From contig OW203726.1 of NCBI GenBank assembly GCA_934045075.1, positions 19,962,988-20,026,987 on the forward strand: a stretch of 64,000 bases of DNA, written 5' to 3'. The first letter of the stretch is position 1, and the number at the start of each line of letters is the position of its first letter. A program made the position numbers and the translations under genes. The notes beneath the pieces are model-generated. The model did no database searches, had not been told where the DNA came from, and saw only the letters and a program-made list of their open reading frames with translations. This document shows, piece after piece, positions 34,901 to 44,219 of the stretch. The stretch comes from Yponomeuta sedellus (taxonomy: Eukaryota > Arthropoda > Insecta > Lepidoptera > Yponomeutidae).

Positions 34901-37900
34901 CTTGTTCAAATATTTGAACATCGGACTGGTGTTAGCCTTTCACAAGATGGTTATTTTGTTTGATATGAACTGTAAGTGCCTACTTTATTTTTACACGACT
35001 CCAAGACAAATTGAAGCAACTCGAACCACATCTATCTATGCTGAGTCACCTGAGACCACACCGCGATGTGTCGATCGAGACCTTCCGCAAGTTCCGACCA
35101 ATAACATTTTATTCAAATTAATTGTTTTCTCAGTTAATGACCTTATCGATATCTACCCTTGTATGTCCCCACTGCTGGGGCACGGGTCTCTTCCTGCATC
35201 GCAGAATGGTTAGGCCATACTCCACCACGGGGGCCAAGTCCGGCTTGGTGGAGGATTGTAGTCAGTGGCGAGCCTTACTGTCGAAAGTTATCAAGCCGCC
35301 CATAACGCCTCTGACACGACTTAACGACTGCTATTACATTACCAATGGCTTAACGTGCCATGCGAAGCACGGAAGCGCTCAGAAAAAATGCCACTAGCGG
35401 TAGTCACGGGACGGTCACACATCCTGCACCTGACCGCGCCTGTTGTTACTTAACTCAAGATATTGCTTCCAATTACTCGGTTCGGATAGGCCACGAGCGC
35501 TTCCTGACTTTATCATGACTAATTATTTGCACACCTTGCAAACCATACCACCACAATACCTGATGAGTGTTGATGAAGCGAAAGATATCAGCGCTGACGG
35601 CTTGCCCATCAGCATATTGCTTAGTCAGTTGCCGTTTAAAGCAGCAGTGACGCGCCGTGACATTTCGTGTTCTTTTCTTTTTATAAATGTTATGTGTTTT
35701 AAGTTTACTTTCTTATTGTGCCGTGTGTACTGGGTATATAATAAATGTTTTTTCTTTGTTGTTGTTGTTGTTTATACTTTATTGCACACCAAACATTAAA
35801 AAGGACATTACATTTAGACTTGGGCAAAGTGCGTTCTTAGAGGGAGTTGTTATATATCATATCTTTGCTCACCGAGACACACTATATCTCTATCATATCT
35901 CGCTCACCACTTGTGTCCTAGCTCATACGACGTCCAATCAACTAAGTGCGTGTGAAAACAAGAGACACAAGTGGTGAGTCAGTCTAGTCTACCTATTCCC
36001 TACTTTATCCAGAACACACGTTTCTTTTGGTAAACTTTCTCTCATAGCTCGTTGGTTACGACGAGAAATACGGCCGAACGTAACCATTGTGTGTGAGCTG
36101 GACAAAGTAGCAGGAGATGACTACCGTACTGAGTTGAGAGTATGTGTGAGGGAGCCAGATATAGTTGACATGTCTGGGATATGAATGGGACACACTTTTC
36201 GGGGAGGGAGTTGTGTGTCCAATCATATCTGGCTCTTGAGTTACCCAAGGCTAATTACATAAGAAATAACATGTACGAAGGCGAACTTTCTTCTTCCTTT
36301 TTCTTCATCTGTATCGTGGCAAGTGGCAGACCCGGTCTCTGCCTACCCCTCAGGGATAAAGGCATGAATTTGTGTTATGTCCGCCCTGTTTGAGCTTGGC
36401 CTTTATAAACTTTTAAATGAAAAATAAAAACCGACTTCAAAACACTACAGCACTAGCATATTTTAAACTTTCGCGACTTGTACACATAGTTAGAACGTTG
36501 ACTGTAACGTCGTCGAAACGTCGAGGTAAAATAGCAATAAATTACTACGCGATTAAGCCCCGAAAATATTCTAACCACAGCACTAAACACGGAAATAATT
36601 TCAGTTTTTATTTTACATTTTTCACACGATTTTTAGTGAATGGTGACGCCGCAAAATGGTGTTATCCGAAGTCATATGCACGAGTCACTACATATAAAAA
36701 AAACGCAATAGCTTCGAGTGTGCCTTTAAAATTCGAAGAGTTCCTTCAATTTTTCCAGTCTACCAACAAAGTCTACCTTTTCGAACAAAGATCTAAAAAC
36801 AGATCATGACGAATAGTATTTCTTAATGATTCGCGATACTCATACATAGTTATATATTGAACGGGTCAAATCTCGCCCCTTCAATCTACCCGAGACCAAC
36901 GGCAGCTGTAACGCTGCCGAAACGTCGGGAAATAAGATAATTACGTTTTACCTAATAAATAATCGCGATTTGACCCCTTTAATATATAACTAGATCCTGA
37001 CGAACCTTCTCCATTTTCTGCAGTCTATTATCAAAATACTTACACGAAAGGACTGCTAGTCCTTATGTACACGACTTTCAGTTCACCAGCTATGTCTTGC
37101 CTCTTGTACATTTCTTTGAGTATGTCTAAAGTAACGTCTAGGAGCACTGTGCAGTCTTTGCCACCGTTGAAGGAGAAAAACACCTCGTCCAATCTGTAGT
37201 CTGTGAAGCATTGTCTGAGGATCTGCGAATTGAGAAGACGGTTCACTGGTGTTTGTTGCTTACGTTACGTTATCAACCCGTGTATGTGCCCACTGCTGGG
37301 GCACGGGTCTCTTCCTGCATCGCAGAATGGTTAGGCCATACTCCACCACGGGGGCCAAGTCCGGGTTGGTGGAGGATTGTAAGACAGTGGCGGGCCTTAC
37401 TGTCAGAAGTTATCAAGCCACCCATAAGGATTCCGACATGGCTTAACGACTGCCATTATATGACAGCCGGCACCAACGGCTTAACGTGCCTTGCGAAGCA
37501 CGGAAGCGCTCGGAAAAATACCACTAGCGGTAGTCACGGGACGCTCACCCATCCTGTACCTGACCGCGCCTGTTATTGCTTAGCCACGTGATTGATGAAG
37601 CGAAGGCGATCAGTCAGCAGCAAGTGGCAGTCCCTGGTCACTGCCTACCCTTCTGGGTTACAGGCGTGAGGATATGTTACAATTTGTTATTTAATTATTA
37701 AAAGTATTTCCCTTGTAAGGTCTCTACCACAGACTTACTCGGTGTTTATGGAATGTTTCAGAAGAATAGTGTTTTTTTTTATAAATATTACAGTCAACGT
37801 GTTTTTTTTAGAATAACGAATATCCTCGATCGTTGCAGATAAAATTCCACAGGTTATGGAGAAACATAGTTGCGATGAACCCACATAAAAAATAATGTGG

Positions 37901-38464
37901 TAATGAACATTGAATAAAATGAAATGAATGTACGTAATACAGGGAGTGTTGTAAGGAGGCTCGAAATTTCACTGATGCCGGTGAGTCGCCCATTAGCTCA
38001 GTTGGAAAGAGCGCTGGCACGGATAGCCAGAGGTCGCGAGTTCAAATACCGGCATGGGTGGAATTTTTAGCCTCTAAATAGGTTTTTAAAATGAAATCTA
38101 TATAAAAAGAAAAATGTTATTCCGAAAACAAATACACACAGCAATTACAGCACTGGTCTCCACACTAGGCAATGGAAAGAGTGCTTAAAAGAAGCCTCCC
38201 CTAACGACTTCCTTACGTCTGGGGCACCCTGGGCAACAATCACCGAGTTCCTTCGCTAAGTGGTATTTTTCACAAACGATGGCTCGCCATCGACACGCTA
38301 CGAGGAATACGCAATAAAATGCATAGTAGCAACCACAAAAATCATAGATCGACACGTACCTCTTTAGATTCCTCCAGAACGTCAGTGAAATCTGCATCAG
38401 GCAAGTCCATCACAACGCGCTCGCACGGCTGCGGCATAGCGCGATGAGTGCTGGAGTGAAGCAT
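28920..38464 (-). CDS. FLAD1: FAD synthase, synthase domain only, complete (264 aa, 5 exons)
   Basis: Adenylates FMN with ATP to make FAD; PAPS-reductase-like fold, cytosolic or mitochondrial. Exons, transcription order: 38464-38360, 37222-37044, 34058-33881, 32924-32803, 29130-28920. Junctions are GT-AG on the minus strand and the sum is exactly 265 codons including TAG at 28922-28920. Motifs: FNGGKDC (53-59, pyrophosphate-binding loop), [17 protein letters not shown] (139-145), [14 protein letters not shown] (165-178), [16 protein letters not shown] (186-201) and NPALGY. The vertebrate FLAD1 N-terminal molybdopterin-binding-like domain is absent: only 35 residues precede the synthase domain. 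The start is the first ATG of exon 1; M10 is possible. The last codons (Q-V-K-M-stop) read through a possible donor (cag|gtgaaa), so a further exon is not excluded. Introns carry SINEs, a satellite array and MITEs. Confidence 0.93.
29380..29560 (-). mobile_element. SINE-like repeat, family D fragments
   Basis: 'cttaggtttcctcactgtg', 'agcgagtggtagtgctac' and 'ttctctcagagaggg' blocks repeated at 29380-29490 and 29520-29560. In FLAD1 intron 4. Confidence 0.45.
29637..29875 (+). mobile_element. LINE 3'-end repeat, second copy
   Basis: Same blocks as 19728-19970 (aattcttcccgcgggtgtcg; taaaaggcgactaaggg; ccagcagtggactaatatag). It is antisense to FLAD1, in intron 4. Confidence 0.7.
29908..30100 (-). 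mobile_element. 5S-like SINE, 3' half
   Basis: 'gatatcaacccttgtatgtc', 'gccatactccaccacgggg', 'ggaggattgtaa' then a small duplication of 'atttagatgcatg' and the 'cagtggcaggccttactgtc' block. In FLAD1 intron 4. Confidence 0.75.
30422..30684. mobile_element. 263-bp MITE in FLAD1 intron 4
   Basis: TIR tcgcaccctcagaacgaaag (30422) and its complement ending gagggtgcga (30684), extending inward through 'ggcctaagt'. A second inner inverted pair (aaaaggtatgc / gcatacctttt) gives a strong foldback. Confidence 0.85.
31050..31252. mobile_element. Palindromic tRNA-bearing foldback copy
   Basis: The reversed arm (aaaacctatttagaggctaa … ctctggctatccgtgcc) meets the forward arm (ggcacggatagccagaggtc … ggaatttttagcctcc) across only a few bases near 31168-31176. 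About 85-bp arms form an almost continuous palindrome carrying two opposed tRNA 3' halves. In FLAD1 intron 4. Confidence 0.88.
31443..32226. repeat. 98-bp satellite, 8 tandem copies
   Basis: Units start at 31443, 31541, 31639, 31737, 31835, 31933, 32031 and 32129, each beginning gccattcatttgccacgagc. They are nearly identical, differing at a handful of sites, e.g. ctcaag/ctcgag and acgacaa/actacaa. They lie in FLAD1 intron 4. High identity implies recent expansion or active homogenisation. Confidence 0.97.
32238..32384 (-). mobile_element. MITE family F, full copy
   Basis: 'caggggcattattacttaag', 'aagctactccagctgtcaat', 'cactcgatagagtggaatgt'. Immediately downstream of the satellite. Confidence 0.75.
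32985..33237 (-). mobile_element. tRNA-derived SINE, family B, reverse copy
   Basis: Complement of box B (ggggatcgaacccgagacc near 33170) and of box A (accgctgcgctaccg near 33217), body shared with 4765-5001. In FLAD1 intron 3. Confidence 0.8.
33279..33418 (+). mobile_element. LINE ORF2 C-terminal fragment
   Basis: An open stretch encodes [20 protein letters not shown] then [16 protein letters not shown] and stop at 33393-33395, followed by 'ggctgatgatgaag'. RW.D…DREAWK is a typical LINE ORF2 end. 5'-truncated, antisense to FLAD1. Confidence 0.75.
33525..33805 (-). mobile_element. SINE-like repeat, family C
   Basis: 'ccagactgaggcaatt', 'gagtcaaacccgccacctc' (box B complement) and 'gagacgtgatactgctatac'. 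Related to 43120-43275, where 'gggaatcgaacccacgg' and 'cagacgtgataccgc' are clearer. Confidence 0.55.
34256..34332 (-). mobile_element. 5S-like SINE, 3' terminal fragment
   Basis: 'gatatcaacccttatacgtc', then 'ctcttcctgcatcgcaggaa' and 'ggttaggccata'. In FLAD1 intron 2. Confidence 0.75.
34333..35145. other. FLAD1 intron 2, nothing assigned
   Basis: AT-rich. The 127-aa plus-strand open frame 34830-35213 runs into the SINE at 35146 and has no family motif; I do not treat it as a gene. Confidence 0.5.
35146..35512 (-). mobile_element. 5S-like SINE, nearly full copy
   Basis: The minus-strand head near 35500-35410 has an ACCGAGTAATTGGAAGC leader, then GTTAAGTAACAACAGGCGCG and GTCAGGTGCAGGATGTGTG; the tail is at 35146. 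About 365 bp and a good reference for the family. Confidence 0.85.
35870..35985. repeat. Small inverted repeat
   Basis: 'gctcaccacttgtgtc' near 35910 and 'gacacaagtggtgag' near 35971 form arms around a 45-bp interior; probably a decayed MITE. Confidence 0.5.
36300..36995 (+). mobile_element. Penelope-like repeat fragments, two types
   Basis: 36460-36585 is a sister of 6470-6770 (gtcgtcgaaacgtcgaggta; aaataaattactacgcg is shared). 36847-36995 has inverted ends (tagttatatattgaacggg / ttaatatataacta) around 'ctgccgaaacgtcgggaaat'. A reverse fragment of the second type is at 60645-60731. 36300-36390 is the 'cgtggcaagtggcagaccc' module. 36586-36846 is unassigned. Confidence 0.5.
37266..37605 (-). 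mobile_element. 5S-like SINE, nearly full copy
   Basis: It lies about 45 bp upstream (in the FLAD1 sense) of the exon 37222-37044, so the element sits next to a 3' splice acceptor. It has the 5S-like head at 37541-37583 and the tail at 37266. Confidence 0.85.
37925..38090 (+). mobile_element. tRNA-bearing foldback arm
   Basis: 'tacgtaatacagggagtgtt' leader, tRNA-like module at 37988-38058 (ttagctcagttggaaagagc; ggtcgcgagttcaaatacc, box B degraded), then 'agcctctaaataggttttta'. In FLAD1 intron 1. Confidence 0.8.
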
Positions 38465-38753
38465 TGGAACACTTTAAATTATTGTAAGTTTAGCGCGCGT
38501 CGTGTCGCTATTGCGTTACAAATTGCAATGGTGTGTGAAGAAGTATCCTGATTGTTGTTGCTTATTTTATTTTATCATGAAGAAGACTTTCAAATACAGA
38601 TAAGGATTATGGTATCGTAAGCCTACTCTACAGGGTTATTTTTGAAATCGGATAAGATTATAAAAATAAGAATGTAAGATAGGTACTAAAAGCTGGAAGC
38701 ACTTCGTGTTAGACGTAAATTCGCTCTATGTAAATCGTTTTATCTATGTAATA

Positions 38754-39168
38754 CACTGACCTGCAAAACTACAGTTTTAATTTTGTTTTATCCTAAACTA
38801 GTAACCAAAAAATTTAGAATTTTTAATACAGTTGCTCAAAAAGTGGCGTATTGCAGGGACGTATAGCGTGCGGGATGTGGGCTATTATTAATTTATTAAA
38901 CACTCGTGCTTTTTTTTTACCTTTCCCGCACTCGTGCGTTTTCTTTCCCAACTGTCAAAATAATGTCTATTAAAAAGAAAAACCAACCATGAAGTTTTTA
39001 CTAAAAAAAATCATAGAAGTTTTTATGAGCTACTAATTTGTATAGTTTAATACATAAAATTAAACTCATTTTCGAGTCCTTTGTATTTCGAAAGTGTATA
39101 TCTTGTGCACTTAAAAAGTTATTGCAATTTTAAAAGTGTAATACGATACTTAGTTTTGCAGGCCAGTG
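38754..39168. mobile_element. 415-bp mariner/Tc1-like MITE
   Basis: TIR cactgacctgcaaaac at 38754 and complement gttttgcaggccagtg ending 39168 (one mismatch), flanked on both sides by TA (38752-38753, 39169-39170). In the FLAD1-TRMT5 spacer. Confidence 0.85.
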
Positions 39169-40436
39169 TATTTTAGTTAATTTTTGATGGATTTGATCGA
39201 TATGAACTTCGAGATAAACACAGTCTGTATTTCAAAAGGGCAACTTGAGTTAATATTCCGTAATTGTTTCCAAGTCAGTTTCTAATAATAAGGGAAATCT
39301 CATTCTATTGTCAAAGCTGTCAGATCTTGACATGTAAAAGGCGTTGTTAATATTTCGATCGTTCTGTTATGGTAACGCGGATTGCCAATTTCAAGTGTTG
39401 AGGTATCTGAACACCCTAGACAAACAGGTTTCCTCACGACGTTTTCTTTCACAGTTAGCGAGTGGTATTGCTAATTTTCTTACTAGGATTAATTGATAAC
39501 GTTGAGGTCGTTAACACTGTGACACTCGAGCATCTTTTTATGTATTCTAATAAGAGAACTACCGTTAGTATAACAAAACAAACGTGGCATTTCATCGCCC
39601 TGTATAAATAGTGTAGGATCGAGGAGTCACTGAATTATCTATGTTAGATTAGGTAATCGTGTAGCACAGTCGACAGCAGGTCAACCTTTCCATGTTAGTT
39701 GCTATGTCGTCGCCTGTACTCCACCAAGATGCATGCAAAGCGAAGCATGCTTGAATAGATTGTGCTGTCGACTGTACGTAATTTGGAACTATACATTTAA
39801 TCAGAGGAAAGGGCCTGCGAAGTATACTTCTAATGGCCTCATTAGAGTCTAGATTCCGATGAAAACAGTTTGTATCACCGCCGCAGTAATTACTAGATGA
39901 CAAGCCCTCGGCTCAAAGCGTCATTATTCGTCAAAATTGCGATAGCTTTCGTCATCAGGCGGACATCTGCTGAAGGCCAATGTCGATTGAAACTGGTATC
40001 TGTTCAGTACAGATAAGCGATATTTTCGCACAGAAGCGTGCAGGTTACCTATCGCAACAGCGAAAACAATTACCCAGGCTATGGCTTTGGTAATATTGGT
40101 GTTTAACCAGCCGGTTTAACTCTACATTCAATAAGAGCTACAGTTTTTATGTTAAATGTAAATTGGGCTTAATAGGTAGTTAATTAAAGATGCGTGCCAT
40201 TATTGCGGATTAGCAACTGATAAACTATCATACGTAGAGTAGTGTAATTGTTGGATCATGGTTGAAGGCTAATAAACAATGCCAAACGAAAATCGATTGA
40301 TTAGGTACTATTCACGGATTAGGGCTACGTGCGAAACTATTAGGCGCGACGTATTTTGTAATTCTACTATCACAAATGTTTTCCGCATTTTGTTCATGAA
40401 ATTAATGTAGGAATGTAAATTAAAACCGAACAGTTT
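39169..40436. other. FLAD1-TRMT5 spacer, mostly unassigned
   Basis: A family D fragment is at about 39420-39475 (cctcacgacgttttctttca). The remainder has no gene-like open frame or repeat I can place. Any FLAD1 promoter would be at 38465-38750, where a short GC-rich stretch (gcgcgcgtcgtgtcgc, about 38493) is the only candidate. Confidence 0.5.
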
Positions 40437-40442
40437 TTTATT
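40437..40442 (-). terminator. Candidate TRMT5 polyadenylation signal
   Basis: Minus-strand AATAAA about 100 bp past the TRMT5 stop codon. Confidence 0.5.
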
Positions 40443-40540
40443 AAATAACAAAACAAAATGTATTGTTACACTTAATATTACTTCAATGAAGGAATACAAA
40501 CATTGTAACTTTCTTTGAAACTTTATAACATTTGTGTTAC

Positions 40541-41920
40541 TTAACTATCTAAACAAACTTTCTTCTCTGGTGGTTCACCACTATCACAGATTGCAATGGG
40601 CACACCACACAACACTTCTTTTGTCAAATTAATTGACACCCGCATCATTTCCTTCTTAGGGGACACATTCCTAACATCAAACACTTCTGTGATATACTGC
40701 GTCATATCACAGCCAATATTTTTATTCACCATTTCTTTAGCAATATCATTAACCAACTTATCATCTTCACTTACAACAAAACAGTACACATAAACTGTTA
40801 TTTTGCAATCCAACTTATATTTCAAGCTTTTGTCTTCAATCAAGCCATTGAAATACTGCAGAAACTCTACAGCTAAAGCTGGTAAATTCATTGTTACATG
40901 TATTTGGGATTCTTTCTCTAATTTTTCACTGCCTTTGCAGTAAGCTATCAAATAATCCCTGAAAATAGTTTGGATGAAATCCTTTCCATCTAAATTGTAT
41001 GACTGGAATAATTTTGTATCCACTTTATTGGTTTTTGCATTGTGATTCAGCCATTTGAATGAGTCTGGGTTTAGATCATTGGCGAACACTTTGGTTTTTC
41101 TCTTTGCCGCTGGTATGGAGAATGGACCAACTCCACAGAAAACATCAAATAACACATCTCCTGGTTTCAAATAGGACAGGATTCTCTCATGTTCCTTACC
41201 CAAGCGAGGATTCCAGTACACCTTTGAGAAATCAAATTGGAAATTGCAGCGATTCTCCTTGACAGTAACTAAGAAGTCTTCTTCCCCTGCGATAACTTCC
41301 ATACTGAAGTTGCGGTAAGTGTTATCAATGGTGTTACATTTATTCACAACTGTTCTGCATGTTTTGATCTTATCTACTAAGACTTGTCCAATCAGTGGCC
41401 GGTACTCCAATAAATGTTCCCGCAGGTTCAAATGTATGATATGCCCGACTTGGGAGAAACCGCTGACTACTTCTTCATCCTCTGGTAACACAGACTTGAA
41501 GATCTGCTCATAGCGCCAGTTGTTGTAGCCAAGTGGAATGTTTCTGCTGTCAAAGTTGTTGCTATCAACGCCATAGGTAGACAGAGCTCTCTGATCTTCT
41601 TCAGAGATGTCTGTCCACTTGATAACCTTTTCTGGATTCAGATGAATGAATTTCTTCGGTGGATTGTCAGTCTCGCCGTCGCAGGCCTGTACAGGCTTGA
41701 AGTTCTCCAATTTGAGGAAATAGGGTTTGCATATTTGAGTTATTTTGGATAGATTTCCTTCACTAACCTTCAGCACTGGGACAGTGACGTCACGCGAAAA
41801 CTTCTCACGGTCAAGGGCCTTCATACCGCGGACACCGACGGGCACTAAAGGCTCGTTTGATGCAATGCTCATTTTGTGAAATAGCTGACGAAACCACTCA
41901 GAAATACGAAGAAATTGCAT
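40541..41920 (-). CDS. TRMT5: tRNA (guanine37-N1)-methyltransferase, complete, single exon (459 aa)
   Basis: Transfers a methyl group from S-adenosylmethionine to N1 of G37 next to the anticodon, preventing +1 frameshifting. Order of motifs: FSQVGHIIHLNLRE (155-168); FSKVYWNPRLGKEH (231-244); SAM motif I LFDVFCGVGPFSIPAA (257-272); FANDLNPDS (279-287) for the SAM ribose; HVTMNLPALAVEFL (341-354), the NLP/NPP-type catalytic loop. Length fits animal TRMT5. Two starts are plausible. M1 (41920) gives MQFLRISEWFRQLFHK, a basic amphipathic leader that could target mitochondria; M17 (41872) gives MSIASNEP, lacking it. TRMT5 is known to act in mitochondria and nucleus/cytosol, so both may be used. 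No introns, unlike all neighbours. Confidence 0.96.
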   Translation of the reverse strand: MQFLRISEWFRQLFHKMSIASNEPLVPVGVRGMKALDREKFSRDVTVPVLKVSEGNLSKITQICKPYFLKLENFKPVQACDGETDNPPKKFIHLNPEKVIKWTDISEEDQRALSTYGVDSNNFDSRNIPLGYNNWRYEQIFKSVLPEDEEVVSGFSQVGHIIHLNLREHLLEYRPLIGQVLVDKIKTCRTVVNKCNTIDNTYRNFSMEVIAGEEDFLVTVKENRCNFQFDFSKVYWNPRLGKEHERILSYLKPGDVLFDVFCGVGPFSIPAAKRKTKVFANDLNPDSFKWLNHNAKTNKVDTKLFQSYNLDGKDFIQTIFRDYLIAYCKGSEKLEKESQIHVTMNLPALAVEFLQYFNGLIEDKSLKYKLDCKITVYVYCFVVSEDDKLVNDIAKEMVNKNIGCDMTQYITEVFDVRNVSPKKEMMRVSINLTKEVLCGVPIAICDSGEPPEKKVCLDS

Positions 41921-42289
41921 ACCACGATCGCGGTCTACTTGAACTACTTAGCGTTACGTACTAACCAAGTTTCAGAGTCTGTTGTGATGTTCAGTAGACG
42001 ATCAATAAGCAGAGGAACTTTTATATGATGGACTCAGTCAGGTTTTCCATAGGAATCCGATAAAATTCAATAAAAAATTCAACACAAAAATGTAAACGAG
42101 GAATCACTCACTTGTCAATTTGACGTTAGTTTGACACGTTTGACAGCAGTCACTTTCTACTTATAAACAGCGAAATGGTTGCGTTCAGATTTTAATCTTC
42201 AGCCTTATTCGAAGCGGAGCGGATGCGCAGGTGTGTAGGCGTGCCGAATTTGTAATGTAAAGTGGCCGGAATGGAGGAAATATCCAGGC

Positions 42290-42430
42290 CAGTCTAATAC
42301 TTACATAGTTTGTCAATAGAATAATATAAGCACGAAAATGGTTGTTATTTGCCTCAATTTGGTAGTCTACAAAGCAACAGCAGTACAATGTCATTCCAGG
42401 AATCTCACGCGAAGAAGATCTGCAAGGTAC
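42290..42430. mobile_element. MITE-like repeat, family M3
   Basis: 'taatacttacatagtttgtc', 'ggttgttatttgcctcaatt', 'cattccag', 'gcgaagaagatctg': partial copy of the 18265-18525 family, upstream of TRMT5. Confidence 0.6.
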
Positions 42431-42946
42431 TGACTGACAGTATCTCAATCAACTCAACCGTAACATATTTATTAGTTGGAGTTTGGTAGTTTGGATTACC
42501 GGGACTGATTAGAGTAGGTTTAAAAAGGTTGACGTGCTTTCAACGTACTAATATTATTAAAGTTGTGGTGATCAGTACTATAATCGACACTACAACAACC
42601 TTCTAAGTAATATTCTTCTAATTAGTTTTATTGACTCTGGTCTCGGTCTACCCCTCCGAGTGCGTGCGTGACTGCGTGTGTCAGGTGATCCAGATAAACA
42701 TTACAAATACGTATCTAATGTAGGTTGCAGTCTGTAGGTATCTCGATTAGGTATATTTCCCTCGAAGCAGGATTATAGAAATACATTGCTTTTTTCACGT
42801 GGAGTTTACGTAATGTAGTTATTATACTTAGTAAAAAAATACCTGATTTTCCCGATACTGGAACTATCCATCTAATAAGTACCTACACCCTCTGAACAAA
42901 ATCATGTGACAACAAAGAATTTTAATTACACTTTGTAATTGTACAT
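42431..42946. other. Intergenic, nothing recognised
   Basis: AT-rich sequence upstream of TRMT5 and the M3 copy, with no open frame or repeat that I can assign. Confidence 0.4.
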
Positions 42947-43008
42947 TATATAACCCATGCAAATCAAATAGGCTGATATCAGCCTATTTGATTCGCATGG
43001 GTTATATA
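42947..43008. repeat. 62-bp near-perfect palindrome
   Basis: Centred on gatatc at 42975-42980, with one mismatched pair (42961/42994) and no loop. Arms include tataacccatgc and caaataggctg. Likely the core of a MITE or a cruciform-forming site. Confidence 0.9.
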
Positions 43009-43119
43009 GTTCAAATGCTATTACAATGAGATGGTTTATTAGACTCCCAACGAGGGTCAAATAACAGCCATTGCCGTGCAATAATAGGTGAATTCCAATA
43101 CAACACGATCACTTATCCT

Positions 43120-43275
43120 GATCCAAAACTAGGGTTCCCCGTACTGTCGTGACGTGACCACGTAAATATACACAGACTGAGGTCATGAGTACAAATGTAC
43201 GTCGGTGTGGGAATCGAACCCACGGCTTGCGGCATGGTAATCAGACGTGATACCGCTAGCCGGTGATCAAGGAGG
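43120..43275 (-). mobile_element. SINE-like repeat, family C
   Basis: Complement of box B (tgggaatcgaacccacggc) with 'cagacgtgataccgctagcc' at the tRNA-like 5' side and 'cacagactgaggtcatgag' in the body. Not a tRNA gene, since the acceptor stem does not pair and related copies exist. Confidence 0.6.
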
Positions 43276-43639
43276 TTCAACCTTACTAAAAGTAGAGTCT
43301 CGAATACTGTCGCTTGAAACATCGCCACAATGCAACATTGTTCCCGAATGACAGTTTCCCCTCAAGCCACAGTCACAAAATTTAAATTAAAAAACTTTCT
43401 CGCAGTCCTCCATAAACGCGGCCAGTGTTGAAAAAGAAAACATGCTTTGAGGCGACGGCACAGTGGGCGGAAATGTTTTTTCTGCCTTAATGCAGCCCCC
43501 AGCACCAAATAGGAAAACTAAGAACAACTTTTACAACGGGAACAATTTCAAACATAACACGCTTAGGTTTTATATGTCCCATACTTCGACTGAATAGAGG
43601 GTGCAGTGACTAGAATTAAGATGTGAATAAATGATTTAT

Positions 43640-44010
43640 CTATCTACATAGGTTACCTTGATTTGGACACATGGAAAATATCAAGACAAAGCAGGAGCAG
43701 AGAAAGATGACGATTGTGCAACAACAAGGAGCGGACGGTGTTAAAACCGCAGAGGACCTATTCAGAATTTCACTGAACAGAGACCGCTGTAAAGAGCTGA
43801 CTGCCAACCACCTGTGATGAAGAGGCACTTCAAGAAGAAGATGAAGGAAGATTGTAGAAAGAAATATATCGAGTAAAGTAAAGATAAAAAGCGCCAAAAC
43901 TGGCCTGGAATGTCGATGAACCGAACGAGTTTTGTCAGGATCGTGGCTAGTGGCAAATCTTGGGCCTGCTCCTCTGGGATATACACTCACACTCAGGATT
44001 TAATTTGTAA
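43640..44010 (+). mobile_element. LINE ORF2 C-terminal relic and tail module
   Basis: 43650-43815 encodes a decayed LGHMENIKTKQEQRKM … SLNRDRCKELTANHL-stop, like the GH..R and DR.xW..L ends of LINE reverse transcriptases. 43930-44010 is the 'cgtggctagtggcaaatc' dispersed module. Confidence 0.5.
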
Positions 44011-44219
44011 TTCTTTTTATGGCTATCCTAGGATTCTGCCAACGTCGAGTGTTGGAAATGGGATCGTATAAAATGAAGTTAAAAATATTTTTTTGATTAA
44101 ACCAGTACTGTCGGCAGTAAAGATACCTAAAACAAAACAAATTACAATTAATGATTAAGTAATAGAAAACAAACATTCTATTTTTTACTTTGTTTTCGAA
44201 AGTGACATAAATTTTGTCA

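Noticed and set aside
34830..35213. 127-aa plus-strand open frame
   Set aside because: Its 3' part is the SINE at 35146 and the rest has no protein-family signal; antisense within a FLAD1 intron.
37211..37591. 126-aa plus-strand open frame
   Set aside because: Translation of the 5S-like SINE plus antisense of FLAD1 exon 2; the same peptide recurs at other SINE copies.
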